The notes under the pieces were generated by a model, which did no database searches, was not told the DNA's origin, and saw only the letters and a list, made by a program, of their open reading frames with translations. The translations under genes and the position numbers were made by a program. A stretch of DNA of 64,000 nt from Allodiplogaster sudhausi (Eukaryota; Nematoda; Chromadorea; Rhabditida; Diplogasteridae): the NCBI GenBank assembly GCA_945643635.1, contig CALZFC010000251.1, positions 3,716,001 through 3,780,000 on the forward strand, read 5' to 3'. This document shows, one piece after another, positions 59,057 through 64,000 of the stretch (position 1 is its first letter; the number at the start of each line of letters is the position of its first letter).

Positions 59057-61373
59057 ATGCGTTTCCGGTTGCAAGTTTTGGCTGAAGATGGAAAGTCGGT
59101 TGAAGCAGACCTTGGTTCCGATGAGTCCGCTGCAACTACGTTGGAGGAGCTGACGATGGAGCTTCTTGGCCGTTACGAAATCCATCCCTCGCGAATTTGT
59201 CGAGTTACAAGATCAGTGGGTCGCATCGAGTACCCCGTTTTGGGTGTATTCCCCGATGACGACTGCCAGCTAACAGTCTATGTTGCTCATTGTCAGGAAG
59301 AGGAGTACAGCCCATTTTCAAACGTTAGAAATTTTTGATCTAAACTATGTGCTTCTTTATCTTTCAAAGGACGATATTTTCCGTAATCAGGCTCGTGATT
59401 CCGCTTCTCCCTCGCGAAAGAGAATAATGCTGAGTAGTTCTGACGATGAAGAGGAAATCGATGAAATTGGAAGTCGTCACGAGAGTAGCTCTTCAGCGTC
59501 TGTACTGGATGGTCATTGCGTTGGCGAGATTCTGAAAAGTAAGCTGTTTATGTTTATATTTAAAAAAAAATCGCTCCCGTCAACTTAGATCGCGAAAATC
59601 GATCTGGCGGAGATGTGCTTGTGCAAAGACTTAATGAAAAATTAAGTACTGCGTCCATGCAAGGTACCCTTTACATTACAATTTCGTGATCAAAGTGATT
59701 AACTGTACATGTTAAGATATTCTGAGGACTCATCCAGAAACTGATGTCATCCTCTCCTCTCTGCGGTCCGGTGACATCACCGAAGAGTATCGTTGTAACG
59801 TCAGGAGGCAGTTCGTTCGAAGGGTCGGCGAATATCTTATGCAGCATGCAGACAAGTGAGCCAATTCTCCATATTAACTTGTGTATTATTTTCATTATTA
59901 TTTTTAGAATATTGACACAATCTTCCATACCTTCTTTAGCAAGAATCGTCCAACCACACGTGAGATTGTCTGCTTCTTCACCAGGCTCATGCTCCCATTC
60001 CCAAAGACAAACCAGGTTTCACTTCGTATTTTTTTTAAATTTATCCTTAATAACTGCAAATAACTTTAGAGCATACTGTATATTTACTTTAGACGCCCTT
60101 CGTCCGCGGCAACAAGAGCTTCCTCATCGTGTACGTTAGCAATCGGCGAAGACGCATGGCGCTTCATGGAGACGCTGTCCTGCGACCATACAAGAGGAAG
60201 AAGATGGACACGTCTCCAAGGAACTTCGAAGGTCAGCGTCTCATCGCCATGCAGCTGAGGCACTTTCCTGATGACAGTGACACTGCCCTTCAGATGCTCG
60301 AAGAGTCGCGGTCAGTCTTTCTACACCTATTTTTGAATATTATTGTTAATTATAATTTGTATACATTAATTAATTGGAGGAGATTGTTACAGTCACTTAT
60401 TTTTTAATGATATTCTGCTTATGCATAACCCGTATATATATATTACGGTACTTTAATTAATAGAATAACAATCATAAATGAATTTGCCTGAATTACGGTC
60501 TTTATTTATTCTTAAGTGAATACCGACTCCAGCTATGTCGTGAGATGGGTGCTGCGAAGGCGATTGAAGAATTTAGGCAGCTCTCTTCTTCCAAGCAGGT
60601 ACTTTTCTTGATATACGGCAATACCGTACTCGTTTGTAAAGAGCAGGTCTAAATTACTGTAGTTCTTTAATTGCAGATACTGTCCGACTTTGACAGAGGA
60701 TTCAAGGTCGACTCCAACGCCTTTGTGCAGAAGTGGCCCCGAATCGAGGAGTATCTGAGCAGCATATTCAAGACTAACTTCTCCTCGGCCGAGCAGATGT
60801 CTATTTCTGCCATGAATACAGTTACAGGTTCAGGTAAGAGGAGAATTTTTTTAAATCAATTTCCCGATTTTTCTGTTGAATCTAGTCGATCTAAGTTGAC
60901 AAGAGATGGTTGCAGAAACAGCATCTGTACAAGCCGTTCTCGCTGTGGTTGCCCACTTTAAGAAGTTCTGCCCACGTAAGCAGATGTCACACTTTGGCAG
61001 AGTCTTCTCTACATTCCTGGTCAGACAGTTTGCTGTATATTTTTACCAAATTGAAAGCAGCAATAGATTTGTATGTGATTCTCTTTGATAAGTGTTCTCT
61101 TTTAAAATGTTTTTTTTGCGCTTTAGAGAAATTGCCAATCAATACTTATAGTCTGAGCCTGATGCAAGGCACGTCGTCGATCGACTCTGTGAAATGGGCC
61201 TCCGTCAGCCGCTGGTTGTCAAGTACGGACAAAGCAGGAAGCAGTTCTCCGTATTTTGTAACGTCAGTGTAAAGTTTTCTTTTTGCAATAGTTTCATCTC
61301 TCCAGTCAGAAAAGGTGCAGTACTGTCCGGATATAAGATCTTGAAAATTGAGGCTGTTTTGCTTCAATCCCCT

Positions 61374-61410
<37 letters not shown>

Positions 61411-61709
61411 ACGCTCAGTCATCTCTCTCTCTCTCTCTCTCTCACTGCCTGCATATTTCTTGGTTGAACAGGAACAAAAAAAAGTAAGATTAATGTATAT
61501 TTCCAGGCAATCGAGATTCTCTGCGGTGAATCGTTCATCGAGGCTGTTGTTGTTGCCCTGGCCTGCCACTTCCTCTTCCATCTCCGATTCGACTCTGAGG
61601 TTGCCGACATCTGGGGCGTGTTCTCGCTTCTCATCGGCGCGCCACAGTCGGTCAAGTCGAACACAGCTATCAACCTGGTAGACAGCATTCAAATACATTT
61701 GGCATGATT
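59057..61709 (+). CDS. Uncharacterised multi-exon protein, transposon-partner type (SAMD3-like)
   Basis: Exons supported by phase: 59057-59323 (ubiquitin-like or PB1-like N-terminus: MRFRLQVLAEDGKSVEADLG, ELTMELLGRY), 59370-59538 (acidic/Ser, nuclear-type), 59589-59663, 59727-59855, 59940-60015, about 60093-60314 (RPYKRKKMDTSPRNFEGQ), about 60532-60600, 60678-60834 (KWPRIEEYLSSIFKTNF), 60915-60974, about 61151-61262, 61508-61709 (ACHFLFHLRFDSEVADIWGV, stop at 61707). The joins around 60015/60093 and 60974/61151 are unclear. The order resembles proteins found next to the DUF4218-like protein in other animals, so the two genes probably form one element. Function unknown. Confidence 0.55.
61378..61442. 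repeat. (CT)n microsatellite in the last intron of the 59057 gene
   Basis: Two CT blocks, 61378-61405 and 61423-61442. Similar tracts without nearby genes: 62273-62365, 62586-62640, GA 63060-63135, CT 63765-63865. Confidence 0.9.
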
Positions 61710-62295
61710 CTTTTGGTCAAATTTTATCATGGATTTGTAGAGTGGTTTGTATAGTTTCCTAGAAATAGGTGAAGAGTAAGTAACCTTGTAAAAATCTTTT
61801 CATCATATTTGCCAAAGATTGTATATGTATTCTGTGAGAAAGCGTCTTTTGTATTTCTTCCTTCTTTTTTGTGAAATTGTATATTCATTGATTTAATTTT
61901 GACAGGGTGCACTATGTGAATGTATTCATTACGAGTGAAAATCTAGTTTATCTTGTTGCATATTGTTTGGAATATCCTGTGAATCGTTGCATATTGTTTG
62001 GAATATCCTGTGAATGCCTGTACATTTCTGTCAAAATGTCGCTCGATTCTTTATGGCGCTTACATTCCGCTTGTTATCACATTGACCACTGCATAACAAT
62101 AAAAACTGTTGAATGCTGTAATTGTAAAGCGTAAGTTGAAACATGGTAAGTGTATGCTTATATGGATGCAAAGTTTAGCCTGCTTGCAATTGGCAGCTTA
62201 AAAAAATTGATACATAGAGAACGAAGCTCTCACAATCAGGTTACCACTCCCTCCCTCACAGGTGCTCTTCAGCTCTCTCTCTCTCTCTCTCTCAC

Positions 62296-62326
<31 letters not shown>

Positions 62327-62596
62327 TTATCTCTCTCTCTATCTCTCTGTCTGTCTCTCTCTGTCTGTCTTACTCTCCTCAACAAGCAGTGAACACTACA
62401 CTGAACGAATGCAATTAGAACATTACAGCTAATCAAGAGAGATTCGGACTTCACCGTTTGGTAGTTTATTAGTTATTGAAGTAGTGAAAGCAAGCGCATC
62501 ATTGAGACTAAATTAACCGAATGCAGTATGAATAAACTGCAAGTGATGAAAGACGACAATTTTGAGAAAAATACTGTCTTACAATCTCTCTCTCTT

Positions 62597-62641
<45 letters not shown>

Positions 62642-62721
62642 TTCTCAAGCGCGCGCTCGCGACCTTAACATACCTTCATGTCGACCTCCGTTTTCAATTG
62701 GCTATCTTCTTCCGGATTCAG

Positions 62722-62832
62722 TCGCGGGGTGCGGGTGGTGTAGTGGTCCAAGGCGCGCGTGCTGGGAAAATGCGAAAATTGGTGGTGGCTTGGTTGGGTA
62801 CGGGTTCGGTTCCGCGCGGCTGCAAAACTATC
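62722..62832 (+). ncRNA. tRNA-derived, SINE-like head
   Basis: A-box-like TGGTGTAGTGG at about 62737 and B-box-like GGTTCGGTTCC at about 62803, about 65 bases apart, longer than a normal tRNA, so it is more likely a Pol III-driven SINE or a tRNA with long variable arm. No clear cloverleaf was drawn. Confidence 0.3.
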
Positions 62833-63194
62833 TGTCTGCTTACAGGTTCACCGTCGTCCACGCCAACTCAACTACGCAAATCAGGTCAGTGATATTTCAT
62901 TCACTTTTCCGTTTTTTTTAACACCTTATTAGTTTCTAGTTTCTTCTTTATTAAAGATATTATAACAAAAGAACTATTTAATCCAACTTAACCACAAAAA
63001 TTGAGAAATTGCCGTCTATTTACGTGGTTCCAGCCATATTAGAAGTAGAATAGGGAAGGAGAGAGAAGCAGACAGCGAGAGAGAAGTAGGGAAGGAAGAG
63101 ATATTGAAAGAAAGAGAGAGAAAGAGAGAGAGAGGCGAAAGAGTGAAATAAATTACCAAAAACGAGGTTCAAGCCTCGTCCTCCTTAGCTGCAA

Positions 63195-63265
63195 AAATAC
63201 CGTTGCCGCAGCGGTTAGCCGCTTTTTGGCGGTTTTTGACCAGCGGTTTGCGGCAACGGTTATTA
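63195..63265. repeat. Imperfect palindrome with MULE-TIR-like motif
   Basis: ACCGTTGCCGCAGCGG at the left and its approximate complement at 63248-63262; GCGGTTTTTGACCAGCGG inside resembles the CCGCAGTGGCCAAAA motif of the MULE ends at 39963 and 43014. It may be a fragment of a related terminus. Confidence 0.4.
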
Positions 63266-64000
63266 TTTGCGAATTAGTACGGTTTATTCCCTAGAAAGCT
63301 CTTTCGACGGTAAATACCGTAGCCAAAACAGTAGTTTTTAATGGAATTTTTTCTTGTGTGTGCTTGTAAATGTTTGAAATTCATTTAAAAAAAACTAGTT
63401 TTTTTTATTGTTACTTAACATGTTTTACTTAACAAAAAAACCAAATACAGTAAGCAATGTATTCATCGGCTCTTTATAATAAATAGTAAACTTTATTAAA
63501 TTCCCTGACCACTGAGCCGGCCAACCAGGAACCGTCGATGCTGTTGGTAGAAATGACCAAGAAGAATCATTTCCAGCGGCTGCTTGTCAAATTATTCATT
63601 AATATCTTTTGATTACTCACTTACAAAGTACGAATGAACTGTTAATGTGCTCATGACGGAGTTCATAAGTTTTTATCGATGTGACAATTAGCTATTTGAA
63701 TGAGCATGCATTCGCTCACCAAATGAGGAATTCCCTTCCTCTTTTCTCTCCCTTATCAGTCATACACTCTCTCTCTCTTTCTCTCTCTCTCTCTTCTTTC
63801 GATCCCTTTCACTGATAGTCTCTCTCTCTCTCTGCTTCTCTAAAGCCTTCCCACTCTCTCTCTCTCACTTGCTCCATCAGTAATGGAGTTCAAATGAAGG
63901 TAAATACTCGGGCGCGAGGAAACGGTGCAAAATATCGAGACAGTCTCAAGCTTGCAACTGTTTGTTTTGCCCATGCATGCTCATTGTCAATAGTCGGAGA

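Larger units (their letters stand above)
61710..64000. other. Right end: microsatellites and small repeats, no gene
   Basis: Short AT-rich sequence with the CT/GA tracts listed in the previous entry. A tandem pair of about 30 bp (TGTTTGGAATATCCTGTGAA) lies at 61963-62015. No coding domain recognised. Confidence 0.5.

Overview
The window looks like invertebrate, most probably nematode, nuclear DNA: AT-rich, many small introns (about 40-500 bp), heavy transposon load, (CT)n/(GA)n microsatellites, and two gene families typical of nematodes. These are EGF-plus-ASC channel proteins (the egas-type branch of DEG/ENaC) and a GT11 alpha-1,2-fucosyltransferase. No species can be named from sequence alone.

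The backbone is a broken array of egas-like DEG/ENaC genes on the + strand. One is nearly complete (31463-36199, 17 exons, about 634 aa: signal peptide, Cys-rich module, Ser/Thr-rich stalk, EGF, ASC ectodomain, one C-terminal membrane segment). Gene A (9540-15728) and gene B (17371-22989) are pseudogenes. D (55624-57074) is a 3' half with a stop. F (3353-3794 on -, 5050-5465 on +) is a remnant. Exons 1-2 of B and F lie inverted upstream of the rest. Exon lengths are nearly invariant between copies, so the exon calls support each other.

A second intact gene, a GT11 fucosyltransferase (43368-45936, 10 exons, 349 aa), has a partial copy of its first exons at 51.4-51.75 kb. A small Cys-rich gene fragment lies at 48.2-48.56 kb, and a two-gene transposon-type module (58192-58944 and 59057-61709) closes the right end.

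Most of the remainder is mobile DNA: an internally deleted Ty3/Gypsy-like element with 5-bp target duplications (236-2804); four long palindromic foldback elements, at least two flanked by TTAA (7607-9322, 11583-13600, 21136-22835, 37317-38610); a TIR element inside an exon of gene A (10269-11428); a CR1/Jockey-type LINE (about 30.0-31.3 kb); a complete-looking MULE with FLYWCH-type finger and about 9-bp target duplication (39963-43014); a Tc1/mariner-type palindromic MITE (49807-50299); a decayed PIF/Harbinger transposase with its Myb-like partner (52.9-55.05 kb); and a dispersed repeat family (called R1 here) that carries CT microsatellites. Several of these elements account directly for breaks in the channel genes.
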